From Carnobacterium_B sp045617425 (GTDB lineage Bacteria; Bacillota; Bacilli; Lactobacillales; Carnobacteriaceae): 64,000 bases of DNA. Each line of letters begins with the position of its first letter. The first letter of the stretch is position 1. A program made the position numbers and the translations under genes. Positions 49,401 through 58,776 of the stretch are shown one piece after another. The DNA is taken from NCBI RefSeq assembly GCF_045617425.1, contig NZ_JAZLIO010000013.1, positions 1 through 64,000 on the forward strand, read 5' to 3'. Below the pieces are notes generated by a model. The model did not search any database and was not told the DNA's origin. It saw only the letters and a list, made by a program, of their open reading frames with translations.

Positions 49401-50222
49401 ATGAAAAAAATGACGACTACTTCTCGACAATTATTATCTTCATGTAAACGAATCGTTGTAAAAGTTGGAACCAGCACGATTATGTACCCTAATGGTACTA
49501 TTAATTTACAACGTCTAGAAAAATTAGCTTTTGTCTTATCTGATTTAAAAAACCAAGGCAAAGAAGTGATTCTAGTATCTTCTGGAGCTGTGGGAGTGGG
49601 AATCTCTCGTCTGCACCTTAGCGAAAGACCAAGAACGATTCCCGAACAACAAGCTGTAGCTTCTGTAGGCCAAACCGAATTGATGAATTTATACAGCAAA
49701 TTCTTTTATGGCTATGGACAAATTATCGGCCAAGTGTTAATGACACGTGATATTGTAGAATTTCCAACTAGCCGTCTAAATGCGATCAATACATTTGAAC
49801 AATTACTTGTAAAAGGTATTATTCCAATCGTAAATGAAAATGATACTGTTGCAGTTGATGAATTGGATCACTTAACTAAATTCGGTGATAACGATCGTCT
49901 ATCTGCTATTGTTGCAGAAATTACGGACGCTGATTTACTGATTATGTTATCAGATATTGACGGATTTTATAATAAAAACCCAAACGATGAGCCTGACGCT
50001 GTTCTCTTTCACGAAATACACACCATTACGGATGACTTATACGCTCTTGCGGGTGGAAAAGGATCTAGCTATGGAACTGGCGGAATGTCTACAAAGTTGA
50101 TTGCTGCTAATCATATTTTAAAAAATACCAGTCAAATGGTATTGGCTAACGGTGAAGACCCCACGATTATTTTTGATATTATTGAGGGCAAACAAATAGG
50201 AACCTTATTCTCAGCTGACTAA
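49401..50222 (+). CDS. proB: Glutamate 5-kinase
   Basis: A 273-residue amino-acid kinase, first step of proline synthesis. RIVVKVGTSTI, ILVSSGAVGVGISRL, PIVNENDTVAV, FGDNDRLSAIVA and GKGSSYGTGGMSTKL are all present. It lacks the C-terminal PUA domain found in enterobacterial ProB, as is common in Lactobacillales. The Shine-Dalgarno is weak; ATG 49401 or 49410 could start it. It lies 18 bases before proA. Confidence 0.96.
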   Translation: MKKMTTTSRQLLSSCKRIVVKVGTSTIMYPNGTINLQRLEKLAFVLSDLKNQGKEVILVSSGAVGVGISRLHLSERPRTIPEQQAVASVGQTELMNLYSKFFYGYGQIIGQVLMTRDIVEFPTSRLNAINTFEQLLVKGIIPIVNENDTVAVDELDHLTKFGDNDRLSAIVAEITDADLLIMLSDIDGFYNKNPNDEPDAVLFHEIHTITDDLYALAGGKGSSYGTGGMSTKLIAANHILKNTSQMVLANGEDPTIIFDIIEGKQIGTLFSAD

Positions 50223-50240
50223 ATTAGAAGGAGTGTTTTT

Positions 50241-51485
50241 ATGGAAACATTGATTCAATTAGGTGAAAAAGCAAAGAAAGCGGCACGCTCGCTTGCAAGA
50301 GCTACTTCACCTGAAAAAAATGAAGCATTAAAATTAATGAGCCAAGCTTTGATTGCTCATACAGACACTATTCTTACAGCAAATAAAATAGATTTAACAG
50401 CTGCTAAAGAAAACGGAATATCAGAAAATATGATGGATCGTTTAATCTTAACCAAGGAACGCATCGAAGCTATGGCTGATGGAATCCTTAAAATAGCCGA
50501 CTTACCCGATCCAATTGGAAAAGTTGATGGAATGTGGAAAAACGAAGCTGGATTAACGATTGGAAAACAACGTGTTCCATTAGGAGTCATTGGGATCATT
50601 TATGAATCTCGTCCAAATGTAACGACCGATGCGGGATCATTGTGTTTCAAGGCCGGTAACGCGGTCATTTTACGTGGCGGTAAGGAAGCCATCCATTCAA
50701 ATAAAGCGCTCGTTCGCATTTTGCAAGATGCACTTGAAACAACAATCTTTCCTGCTACAACGATTCAATTGGTTGAAGATATCACACGCGAAAGCTCTAA
50801 CGAAATGATGCGATTAAATCGTTATTTGGATGTTTTGATTCCACGTGGTGGAGCAAAATTAATTCAAGCCGTTTTAGAAACAGCTACCGTCCCTGTAATT
50901 GAGACTGGAACAGGAAATTGCCATATCTATATTGATAAAGATGCTCAATTAGCAATGGCAACTGATATTATTGTAAACGCCAAATGTTCTAGACCTTCTG
51001 TATGCAATGCTGCTGAAACCTTATTGATTCATGAAGACGTAGCGGAAAGCTTTTTGCCTGTAATTGAAAAAGCTTTAGCTCCGTGGAATGTTGAATTAAG
51101 AGCAGATGAAAAAGCCTTATCCTATTTGAAAAAAGCCATACCAGCTACTCAAGAAGACTGGGAAACAGAATTCTTAGACTTTATCTTAGCTATTAAGGTT
51201 GTTTCTTCTCTAGATGAAGCGATTGAACACATTGACCGTTACAGTACTGGCCATTCTGAAGCCATCGTGACAGATGATTATGCTTCAGGTCTTCAATTTC
51301 ATCGCGAAGTTGACTCTGCTGCTGTTTACATTAATGCTTCTACTCGTTTTACAGATGGTTTCGAATTTGGATTTGGTGCTGAAATTGGAATAAGTACTCA
51401 AAAATTACATGCCCGTGGACCAATGGGTCTAAATGAACTGACTTCATCCAAATACATTATCTTTGGTGAGGGACAGATTCGATAA
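50241..51485 (+). CDS. proA: Gamma-glutamyl phosphate reductase
   Basis: A 414-residue aldehyde-dehydrogenase-fold enzyme making glutamate-5-semialdehyde from ProB's product. GVIGIIYESRPNVT, LRGGKEAIHSN, the catalytic Cys in NAKCSRPSVCNAAETLL (about 247-262) and NASTRFTDGFEFGFGAEIGI are conserved. AGAAGGAG precedes the ATG. Second gene of proBA. Confidence 0.97.
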   Translation: METLIQLGEKAKKAARSLARATSPEKNEALKLMSQALIAHTDTILTANKIDLTAAKENGISENMMDRLILTKERIEAMADGILKIADLPDPIGKVDGMWKNEAGLTIGKQRVPLGVIGIIYESRPNVTTDAGSLCFKAGNAVILRGGKEAIHSNKALVRILQDALETTIFPATTIQLVEDITRESSNEMMRLNRYLDVLIPRGGAKLIQAVLETATVPVIETGTGNCHIYIDKDAQLAMATDIIVNAKCSRPSVCNAAETLLIHEDVAESFLPVIEKALAPWNVELRADEKALSYLKKAIPATQEDWETEFLDFILAIKVVSSLDEAIEHIDRYSTGHSEAIVTDDYASGLQFHREVDSAAVYINASTRFTDGFEFGFGAEIGISTQKLHARGPMGLNELTSSKYIIFGEGQIR

Positions 51486-51503
51486 AACTTAGCCCTAAAA
51501 TCA

Positions 51504-51546
51504 AAAAAAGATCTCACTTTCCCATGGAAAGCGAGATCTTTTTTAT
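51504..51546 (+). terminator. proBA terminator
   Basis: AAAAGATCTCACTTTCC / GGAAAGCGAGATCTTTT with a three-base loop and T-run; bidirectional, also facing the Lrp-type gene. Confidence 0.95.
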
Positions 51547-51552
51547 GTCCTT

Positions 51553-51990
51553 CTATTCTTTTAACTGAATCCCTCTTGGTTCTATGCTAGTTGAAAAAAC
51601 AATCTGTGTATAAGTTTTTCCAAACTGCTGTAATTCACCGATAAACCCATCCAGCTCAACCGTAGATGGAAAAGCTACTTTTAAAAGCATGGAATACTCT
51701 CCGGTTACACAATTGCATTCGAGGATATTAGGACACACTTTTACAAATGGATAAAATGTCGGCTTTTGCTTAGGGCTCAATTCCAAATTGATGAACGCAG
51801 TAATATGATACCCTAACTTATGTAAATTTATTTGAGCTGAATAGCCTGTAATGATACCTTCATTCTCTAAACGAGCAATCCGTGTAGAGACAGCTGGAGA
51901 GGATAAAAATGTTTCAGCAGCAATCTCTTTTAGTGATGTTCGTGCATTATCTCCCAATAATTGAATAATCTTTTTATCAATACTATCCAT
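51553..51990 (-). CDS. Lrp/AsnC-family transcriptional regulator
   Basis: A 145-residue feast/famine regulator. It has an N-terminal helix-turn-helix (about 1-60, MDSIDKKIIQLLGDNARTSL, FLSSPAVSTRIARLENEGII) and a C-terminal RAM/ACT-like effector domain (about 65-140, with VTGEYSMLLKVAF). It should respond to an amino acid. It is divergent from aspA, which it probably regulates; 262 bases separate the start codons. Confidence 0.92.
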   Translation of the reverse strand: MDSIDKKIIQLLGDNARTSLKEIAAETFLSSPAVSTRIARLENEGIITGYSAQINLHKLGYHITAFINLELSPKQKPTFYPFVKVCPNILECNCVTGEYSMLLKVAFPSTVELDGFIGELQQFGKTYTQIVFSTSIEPRGIQLKE

Positions 51991-52090
51991 TTTATCCCAT
52001 CCTTTTCTTAAGATTTTCTTTCTATTTAGATTATACAGATTGAGGTAGACATTTCAAATATAAAAAAATTCACACTTAATAAAACAAAGT

Positions 52091-52119
52091 TTAATCAAGC
52101 AAATATCGTATTATATAAT
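52091..52119 (+). promoter_or_regulatory. aspA promoter candidate
   Basis: TTAATC (52091-52096), 17 bases, TATAAT (52114-52119). Confidence 0.5.
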
Positions 52120-52252
52120 CCGAGGAACACCTATACCAATATTTAGTTTTTCTTTATTCTTTAGCTATTTACTCCTCGATTCTAGCATGTTATCTTTTAA
52201 AATAGATTTTAACAAAAGTCTTTTACCCCTACATTTGAGGAGTGTGACAGAA

Positions 52253-53674
52253 ATGAATACACGAATAGAATTTGACTCAATCGGCAGCTTACCGATTCCA
52301 AATGAAGCTTATTACGGAGTACAATCCCTACGAGCAAAAAACAATTTTTCCCTATCCGGTGAAAAGCTGCATCCTATCCTTATAAAAAAATTAGCACTCA
52401 TTAAAAAAATAGCTGCAATCACTAATTATCAAGAAAAAAACCTATCAACTCCAATTACAGAAGCTATCTGTAAAGCAAGTGATGAAATTATTGCAGGACA
52501 CTTTCAAGATGATTTTATTGTTGATGCTATTCAAGGAGGCGCCGGAACTTCAGCAAATATGAATATGAATGAAGTGATTGCACACCGGGCCAGTGAACTT
52601 CTTGGAGGAACAAAAGAAACTTATGAATTGGTGCACCCTAATGATCACGTGAACTGTTCTCAATCAACGAATGATGTTTTTCCAACAGCCGGAAAGCTAA
52701 CGGTCTTAGAACTGCTGCCACACCTCATCTCAACTCTTACCTCTTTAGAAAAAACATTGGAACGAAAAGCAACTGAATTTTCAAACGTTATTAAAATGGG
52801 AAGAACGCAATTGCAAGATGCTGTACCTACAACTTTAGGACGTTCTTTCAAAGCCTATCAATCTGCTGTCCAGCGTGACATTCAACAGTTAACTACTATA
52901 ACAAGTGAGATGTATACTCTTAACATTGGCGCTACAGCTATTGGAAATAGCATTAATGCCTCCGTGGGCTATTCAGCGACCATTGCTAAAAATCTTGCCC
53001 ATGAACTGAAATTACCCTTACAGCAAGCTGATAATCTGTATGATGCTACTCAAAACGTTGATGGATTCGTTCGTGTTTCAGGAGTTGTAAAAACAGCCGC
53101 TGTTACTCTATCCAAGATGTGCAATGATCTCCGTTTATTGTCTAGTGGCCCAACAACTGGTTTCGGAGAAATTAATTTGCCCGCGATGCAAAATGGATCT
53201 TCAATCATGCCAGGAAAAGTTAACCCTGTCATTCCAGAAGTCGTTTCTCAAGTAGCTTTTCAAATTATAGGAAATGATCTTACGATTACCATGGCTGCCG
53301 AATCTGGTCAACTTGAACTAAATCCATTTGAACCTATTATTTTCCGGAATCTTTTTAGTTCTATAGAATTACTGACAAATGCTGTGATGACCTTAACGGA
53401 TAACTGTATTATTGGCATTACTGCCAATGAGGAACACTGTCGGAATCAAGTTGAACAAAGCCCCGGAATCGTTACCGCTCTTTGTCCTTTGATTGGTTAT
53501 CAAAAAGCAAGTGAATTAGCAAAAGAATCCTTACAAACTGGACGTTCCATTCGCCATATTCTCCTTGAAAAGAATTGGCTATCACCAGAAAAAATCAATG
53601 AACTTCTTGATTTAGAAAAATTAGCTAAAGGTATTGTTTCATCAAACCATGTCCCAATCTCCATAAAATTTTAA
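52253..53674 (+). CDS. aspA: Aspartate ammonia-lyase
   Basis: A 473-residue fumarase/aspartase superfamily enzyme, cleaving aspartate to fumarate and ammonia. QGGAGTSANMNMNEVIA, HVNCSQSTNDVFPTA, MGRTQLQDAVPTTLG and the flexible catalytic loop GSSIMPGKVNPV (about 313-325) are conserved. The overall match is to aspartases such as AnsB rather than fumarase. The longest frame starts at 52187, but GAGGAG ten bases before ATG 52253 (MNTRIEFDSIG) decides the start. Divergent from the Lrp-type regulator. Confidence 0.9.
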   Translation: MNTRIEFDSIGSLPIPNEAYYGVQSLRAKNNFSLSGEKLHPILIKKLALIKKIAAITNYQEKNLSTPITEAICKASDEIIAGHFQDDFIVDAIQGGAGTSANMNMNEVIAHRASELLGGTKETYELVHPNDHVNCSQSTNDVFPTAGKLTVLELLPHLISTLTSLEKTLERKATEFSNVIKMGRTQLQDAVPTTLGRSFKAYQSAVQRDIQQLTTITSEMYTLNIGATAIGNSINASVGYSATIAKNLAHELKLPLQQADNLYDATQNVDGFVRVSGVVKTAAVTLSKMCNDLRLLSSGPTTGFGEINLPAMQNGSSIMPGKVNPVIPEVVSQVAFQIIGNDLTITMAAESGQLELNPFEPIIFRNLFSSIELLTNAVMTLTDNCIIGITANEEHCRNQVEQSPGIVTALCPLIGYQKASELAKESLQTGRSIRHILLEKNWLSPEKINELLDLEKLAKGIVSSNHVPISIKF

Positions 53675-53752
53675 CTAGTTTGAGATACTCGTTAAAATTG
53701 ACCACTTTTCATAGTAATCGATAAGTTTTTTCATTCTTTTAGTAAATCTCAT

Positions 53753-53779
53753 GTATAAAAATCATTATTTGTTTTATAC
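53753..53779. repeat. Inverted repeat downstream of aspA
   Basis: GTATAAAA and TTTTATAC flank an 11-base spacer in the 280-base gap after aspA. No T-run follows. A possible promoter for the next gene is TTGGAC-N18-TATAAA near 53810-53840. Nothing else stands out in the gap. Confidence 0.4.
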
Positions 53780-53954
53780 TTAATCATATGAGGATTCTTT
53801 TTATTGGTCTTGGACAGTTGATCCTAGAGTAATTATAAAGAATTTTTTTATGCACATACGCAAAGTACGGTTGTGATAAAAAGTTCGTGGGACATCAGTA
53901 CTTTACTATTCATGAATAAATACATGTAGCTATAGATGAAAAGGATGAGGATCA

Positions 53955-55103
53955 ATGACACAACGCAAGCGAATTGCAATTATCGGCGGTGGTATCGTAG
54001 GAGCTACCTCTGCATTTTATCTTAGTCAAAAAAATTATGAAGTAGCTCTTTATGATGATGGGGTAGGACAAGCCACTTCTGCTGCTGCTGGAATAATATG
54101 CCCCTGGCTATCTCAACGACGCAATAAAGAGTGGTACCAATTAGCTTCAAAAGGCGCCGCTTTTTATCCACAACTTATGAATGATTTGGGTGAATCGCTT
54201 ACTCATTCAGATATCTATCAACAAGTAGGTGCTTTAGTCTTTAAAAAGAATCTTGATTTATTAAAAAAATTAGAAAAAACAGCGCTCAAACGTTTAGAAA
54301 CTGCTCCAGAGATTGGGGAATTGGCTCTTCTATCTCCAAAGGAAATCAAAGCTAAGTTCCCTTTATATGACTCTAAAGAATCTGCTTTATTTGCTTCAGG
54401 TGGTGCGCGAGTAGATGGCTCATTATTGACAGAAAAACTGATTAATCAAGCTCAATCTAATGGTCTTCACTATTATTCAGAAAAAGTTACCCTCTCTTCT
54501 CCAAACTCAAATGAGTATGTTATCCATACGAATATCCATGCTAAAACGTATGATACAGTTGTTTTAGCAGTTGGTGCCTGGTTACCTGAATTATTGGCCC
54601 CACTTGGTTTAGACGTTGATATTCGCCCACAAAAAGGACAATTAATTCAACTCCGTTTACAAGAAGATATGTCAGATTGGCCTGTTATCATGCCTGATGG
54701 TGAAAAAGATATTATACCTTTCGCCCATGGAAAAATCATTGTAGGAGCTACTCATGAAAATGATGGCGGATATGATTTAACACCTACTAAAGAAAAGTTA
54801 GAGATCATGCTAGAAGAAGCGATAGAACTCGCTCCTGGATTAAAGAATGCCACCATTACAGGAATCCGCGTAGGGACAAGAGCATACACATCTGACTTTG
54901 CACCTTTTTTTGGCGTTATTCCAGAGTACCCTAACCTTTTTACAGCTAGTGGTTTAGGTTCTTCAGGGTTGACTTCTGGACCTTTGATTGGACACATGTT
55001 AAGCCAGCTTATCTCAGGTGAAGCTACTGACTTACCACTCTCTAATTATCCAGTTGATCAATACATTAAAAAAATGAACAATAAAAATAAGGACTTGAGA
55101 TAA
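53955..55103 (+). CDS. FAD-dependent amino-acid/amine oxidoreductase (DAO family)
   Basis: A 382-residue flavoprotein. The N-terminal dinucleotide-binding motif is IAIIGGGIVGATSAFYL (7-23) with TSAAAGIICPW following. The C-terminal DAO-fold region includes RPQKGQLIQLR, GATHENDGGYDLTPT and the FAD-binding GLGSSGLTSGP. It resembles glycine/D-amino-acid oxidases or dehydrogenases (DadA, ThiO); the substrate is not determinable. The last codons form the 5' arm of its own terminator. Confidence 0.9.
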   Translation: MTQRKRIAIIGGGIVGATSAFYLSQKNYEVALYDDGVGQATSAAAGIICPWLSQRRNKEWYQLASKGAAFYPQLMNDLGESLTHSDIYQQVGALVFKKNLDLLKKLEKTALKRLETAPEIGELALLSPKEIKAKFPLYDSKESALFASGGARVDGSLLTEKLINQAQSNGLHYYSEKVTLSSPNSNEYVIHTNIHAKTYDTVVLAVGAWLPELLAPLGLDVDIRPQKGQLIQLRLQEDMSDWPVIMPDGEKDIIPFAHGKIIVGATHENDGGYDLTPTKEKLEIMLEEAIELAPGLKNATITGIRVGTRAYTSDFAPFFGVIPEYPNLFTASGLGSSGLTSGPLIGHMLSQLISGEATDLPLSNYPVDQYIKKMNNKNKDLR

Positions 55104-55126
55104 GTATCTCAAGTCCTTATTTTTTC
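55086..55126 (+). terminator. Terminator overlapping the oxidoreductase stop codon
   Basis: AATAAGGACTTGAGAT (55086-55101) pairs perfectly with 55106-55121 and is followed by a T-run. The stop codon TAA (55101-55103) lies at the loop. Also usable by the convergent lipoprotein gene. Confidence 0.93.
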
Positions 55127-55130
55127 GTAT

Positions 55131-55976
55131 TTAAATACTAGAATCTGTTCCAGTGAAGACAGAATATTCACCCGTTAATGGATCCATTTTTTTCAACTCT
55201 TTTGTTGCTAGATTATATTCGAACATGCCCACCATATTTGAGATTCCTACTCCATCTACCTCATGTGAATGACGAATTTCAATTGTATAAATTTGTTCAG
55301 ATGTTTTCGTTGCATAAAATTGGTTATCTTCTGGCGATATTCCAGTAATTGAAACAACTTCATTTAACACTTTATTCAGTTCTTCTTCAGGTGTCGGTGT
55401 TGCTTCAGTTGTTTCTTGACTAGCCTTATCTGCTGCTTCCTTTGCTGCCGCGTCCTTTTCTGTTAACCAACTACCAATTTCATCATCTGAAGCAGTTTTG
55501 ATGTCTTTACCTGTAGCTGTTGAAAATTCTTCAGCAGCTAAATCAGAAGTTCGTTCTGTTTTATAAGTAGAATTTTCAATAAGCGCTGTAGCTTCATCTG
55601 CTTTAGCTTTTTGAGCTTGAGCAAGTGTTATGTCTTCTTTCAAATTTGTAGCTTTTGTTTCGATCTCATCATACTCAGACAAATCATTTTGTAGCAATAG
55701 GCCAATTGTTCCTGCAGCTTCATCATATTTTTCAGCATCATACTGAGCTAATCCATCTGTGTACATTTTATTATAGGTTTCTTGTAATGATACTTCTTCT
55801 GTTGATGAATCTGTTGCTTGTGAGGATGATGACTCGGATACAGTTGATTCCGATACAACAGACTCTGATTGTGTTGCTTCAGAAGTTGCTCCTTCATTTT
55901 CATTATTTGTTCCACAAGCACTTAATGCCACCATACTTAAAGAGATGATTAATAGACGACTCCAATTTTTTTTCAT
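55131..55976 (-). CDS. Ser/Thr-rich lipoprotein of unknown function
   Basis: A 281-residue surface lipoprotein. The signal peptide ends SMVALSAC (Cys21), then a low-complexity Ser/Thr/Glu linker (about 25-62), a helical middle (about 65-190, Ala/Lys/Glu-rich with LAQAQKAKADEATALI, possibly coiled coil), a short TPTPEEE linker, and a C-terminal beta-rich segment ending FEYNLATKELKKMDPLTGEY that could be a PepSY-like fold. Function unknown. Strong ribosome-binding site; monocistronic. Confidence 0.85.
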   Translation of the reverse strand: MKKNWSRLLIISLSMVALSACGTNNENEGATSEATQSESVVSESTVSESSSSQATDSSTEEVSLQETYNKMYTDGLAQYDAEKYDEAAGTIGLLLQNDLSEYDEIETKATNLKEDITLAQAQKAKADEATALIENSTYKTERTSDLAAEEFSTATGKDIKTASDDEIGSWLTEKDAAAKEAADKASQETTEATPTPEEELNKVLNEVVSITGISPEDNQFYATKTSEQIYTIEIRHSHEVDGVGISNMVGMFEYNLATKELKKMDPLTGEYSVFTGTDSSI

Positions 55977-56214
55977 TTCTTTTCCTCCTTGTAAAACTAT
56001 TTCTTACTATTATTATACCCTATTTCATCTAACTCCTCATTCATTTCAAATAATTTAGTGAAAGTTTATCGTTTAAGCGTTAGTTCATTTGATATTATGA
56101 AGTGTTTCGCATGACAGTAGACAATAAAACAGACATTCTGTTATAGTTAAATGAATGAACAGAATGTTTGAATTCAAAAAAATGTTTATTTTATCCTTAT
56201 ATGGAGGTGAAAAT

Positions 56215-56622
56215 ATGAAAAAATTTATGGATGAATTTAAAGCATTTGCTTTTAAAGGAAATGTTCTTGATTTAGCCGTCGGTGTTGTTATCGGTTCTGC
56301 CTTTACAGCCATTGTTACTGCTCTTGTCAATTTTATTATTATGCCTCTTGTGGGTATTTTGACCGGCGGAACGGATATTCAAAATTTATCCATTGAAGTT
56401 GGAGGTGCTAAGTTAGAATATGGTGCTTTCTTGCAAGCAGTCGTGGATTTCATTCTAATTGCGCTTGTCATTTTTATCTTTATTAAATTCATTAATAATG
56501 CTGCAAATAAATTTAAAAAAGCCGAAGAAGTTGTTGATGAAGTTGAAATTCCGGTAGCAGAACAATACCTTAAAGAAATTCGCGATTTATTAGCAGCAGA
56601 TAAAGAAAATCATAATAGCTAG
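56215..56622 (+). CDS. mscL: Large-conductance mechanosensitive channel
   Basis: A 135-residue MscL. MKKFMDEFKAFAFKGNVLDL and AVGVVIGSAFTAIVTALV give the amphipathic N-terminal helix and first membrane segment. GAFLQAVVDFILIALVIFIF is the second, and the C-terminal helix is charged. It opens under membrane tension to release solutes on osmotic downshock. The frame extends to 56155, but GGAGGTG directly before ATG 56215 decides the start. Confidence 0.97.
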   Translation: MKKFMDEFKAFAFKGNVLDLAVGVVIGSAFTAIVTALVNFIIMPLVGILTGGTDIQNLSIEVGGAKLEYGAFLQAVVDFILIALVIFIFIKFINNAANKFKKAEEVVDEVEIPVAEQYLKEIRDLLAADKENHNS

Positions 56623-56663
56623 GTTTCATATAGTATCTTAATCCCTAAGCGCTACTAGCATTA

Positions 56664-56725
56664 AAAAGCATTTGCTCTCTTCTAAATGACTATTACACGA
56701 AGAGGGCAAATGCTTTTTAAAATTT
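56664..56725. terminator. Bidirectional terminator, mscL / rsmI
   Basis: AAAAGCATTTGCTCTCTTC / GAAGAGGGCAAATGCTTTT with a 16-base loop; T-runs on both strands. Confidence 0.93.
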
Positions 56726-56734
56726 TTTAGAACT

Positions 56735-57613
56735 CTAAAATTCATGAAAAGCTGCATAGACTTCTTGTTTTTTTAACCCCCGCAATTTAGCAACTTCTTT
56801 AATGGCATCTTTACTAGTCAATTCTCTGTCGTTTATCATTACATCAACATGCTCTTTTAGTGATAAAGTTTCCCAACTAGTGTCTTCTTCTGCTAAAAGA
56901 GTCCCTTCACTATTACCTTCAATTATCAAACAAAATTCGCCTCTGATTTCATTCGTCATAGACCATTCAATCGCTTCTTCAATCGTTCCTCTTATAAATT
57001 CTTCATAGCGTTTCGTTAATTCACGGCAACAAACGATACGGCGATTCATTCCAAAAACAGTTGACATATTTTTCAAAACTTCTTTTAAACGGTGAGGAGA
57101 TTCGTATAAGATAATCGTTTCAGGTCGATGGTTCAACTCTTCTAAAGCAACGAGTTGATCTTTTTTCTTACGCGGTAGAAAGCCAAAAAAATAAAACGGT
57201 TGAGGGCTTATGCCAGAAGCAATCAATGCTGTTAGTCCAGCGTTTGCTCCAGGCAAAGGAATAACTGAAATACCTGCTTGGATACACGCTACCACTAATT
57301 CATGACCAGGATCACTAATAGAAGGCATTCCTGCATCACTTACCTGTGCAATCGTCATCCCGGTTTCTAATTTTTCAATCAGTTGATGAATTCTTTCTTG
57401 TGTATTGTGCTCATGAAAACTGATTTGAGGTGTTTTTATTTCATAGTGATTCAACAGCTTTTGTGTTGTACGCGTATCTTCAGAAGCAATCAAATCTGCT
57501 TCTTTTAACAATCTTACTCCTCTAAACGTCATATCTTCCAAATTACCAATAGGCGTAGGGATAAGGTATAAACTTCCGCCTTGAGATTGCTCAAAACTCT
57601 TTTGACTCTGCAT
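56735..57613 (-). CDS. rsmI: 16S rRNA (cytidine(1402)-2'-O)-methyltransferase
   Basis: A 292-residue tetrapyrrole-methylase-fold enzyme. GSLYLIPTPIGNLEDMTFRG, IASEDTRTTQKLL, VSDAGMPSISDPG and the PLPGANAGLTALIASG stretch are typical. It methylates C1402 of 16S rRNA in the decoding centre. The longest frame starts with GTG at 57622 inside the ribosome-binding site; ATG 57613, eight bases after GGAAGG, is preferred. It overlaps the end of the GIY-YIG gene, so the genes are translationally linked. Confidence 0.95.
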   Translation of the reverse strand: MQSQKSFEQSQGGSLYLIPTPIGNLEDMTFRGVRLLKEADLIASEDTRTTQKLLNHYEIKTPQISFHEHNTQERIHQLIEKLETGMTIAQVSDAGMPSISDPGHELVVACIQAGISVIPLPGANAGLTALIASGISPQPFYFFGFLPRKKKDQLVALEELNHRPETIILYESPHRLKEVLKNMSTVFGMNRRIVCCRELTKRYEEFIRGTIEEAIEWSMTNEIRGEFCLIIEGNSEGTLLAEEDTSWETLSLKEHVDVMINDRELTSKDAIKEVAKLRGLKKQEVYAAFHEF

Positions 57614-57947
57614 TTTTTTCACCTTCCTTTCTATTCATTTGCTCCATATTCACTAAACATGGATTCGTTAATTCCACGGGAAACATAATTCCTTGATTGG
57701 TCAAATAAGCGAGTTTATTTTTTCGAGTTTGCTTTTTAAAAGCATATTCTGCTTTTGTTGCTTCACTTCTAGAATAGTACCCTTCTGCGTAAATCATTTT
57801 TACCGGTCTTCTCGTTTGGGGCTTAGTATACTTAGCGCCAATACCTTGATTGTGTTCTAATTCTCTTCTCTCAAGATCTGTCGTATATCCGCCATACAAA
57901 CTTCCATCTTGACAATATAAGACATAAAAATAACTAATGGATTCCAT
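57591..57947 (-). CDS. GIY-YIG nuclease family protein (YazA type)
   Basis: A 118-residue UPF0213 protein. The GIY-YIG core appears as YFYVLYCQDGSLYGGYTTDL with downstream RREL, GAKYTKPQTRRPVKM and EATKAEYAFK. Family length is usually nearer 80-100, so the basic C-terminal extension is long. Role unknown, possibly DNA repair. ATG 57947 overlaps the 3' end of trmN6; a GTG at 57959 is an alternative. Confidence 0.88.
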   Translation of the reverse strand: MESISYFYVLYCQDGSLYGGYTTDLERRELEHNQGIGAKYTKPQTRRPVKMIYAEGYYSRSEATKAEYAFKKQTRKNKLAYLTNQGIMFPVELTNPCLVNMEQMNRKEGEKNAESKEF

Positions 57948-58686
57948 GCAGCATTGCACTCACTTCTGGTAGATAATTGTTGTCCTCGCTATATACAAAT
58001 AACGGAGGTAAAACACGAAATCCTGTATCTTTTCCATCTTTTATCCCTTCAATCAATAGCGTATTAGCTTCTTTTCCAACTTTAGGGTAAACCAAACGCA
58101 TCTTTTTGGGAGCAAGCCGATATTTTTTCATGGTTTCTAAGATTTCAATTAACCGATCTGGACGATGAACAAAGTAAGCTTTTCCATTCATTTTTAATAG
58201 ATTGCTCGAAACTTTCATAACCTCATCTAAATTTGTATGCAACTCATGTCTGGCAATGGCTAAATGAGAATTAGGATTTTTTATACTTTTTTCTCCCACA
58301 GCAAAGTACGGCGGGTTACACGTCACTGTATCCACCGTATCTTTTTTAATCCACTTGGTTGCTTCACTTAAATCTCCATGTAGAATAGAAACTTGGTGCT
58401 CTAGTTCATTTAATTGGATGGTTCTTTTTGCCATGCCAACCAGTCTTTCTTGTATTTCAATTCCAATAATCGGACTACTTGTTTTTTGACTGAGCAACAA
58501 GCCAACAACTCCATTACCTGCACATAAATCAACCACTTTGGCACGATCATGTTTAGCAGGTTGAGCAAAATCTGCTAACAATACTGCATCTAATGAAAAT
58601 GAAAAGACTGATGGGCTCTGGATAATGGATAAGTTGTGACTGAGCAACTTATCCATCCGTTCATCACCTTTTAACCACTGATTCAC
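57934..58686 (-). CDS. tRNA1(Val) adenine-37 N6-methyltransferase-like protein
   Basis: A 250-residue class I methyltransferase of the TrmN6/YabB family. VFSFSLDAVLLADFA, the SAM loop KVVDLCAGNGVVGLLL and the N6-adenine motif VTCNPPYF are present. The longest frame begins at 58740, but GGAAG seven bases before GTG 58686 (MNQWLKGDERMDKLL) fits homologues. Adjacent YazA and RsmI are the usual partners. Confidence 0.88.
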   Translation of the reverse strand: MNQWLKGDERMDKLLSHNLSIIQSPSVFSFSLDAVLLADFAQPAKHDRAKVVDLCAGNGVVGLLLSQKTSSPIIGIEIQERLVGMAKRTIQLNELEHQVSILHGDLSEATKWIKKDTVDTVTCNPPYFAVGEKSIKNPNSHLAIARHELHTNLDEVMKVSSNLLKMNGKAYFVHRPDRLIEILETMKKYRLAPKKMRLVYPKVGKEANTLLIEGIKDGKDTGFRVLPPLFVYSEDNNYLPEVSAMLHGIH

Positions 58687-58776
58687 TATGACACTTCCTT
58701 CAATTATCATCGTTTTGACTATATAGTATGGTGTATCCACTAATAGGATGTAAGTAATCTCCTATTTATGACTCGT

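Noticed and set aside
55655..55948. 97-residue His/Leu-rich plus-strand frame
   Set aside because: Antisense to the low-complexity Ser/Thr linker of the lipoprotein gene.
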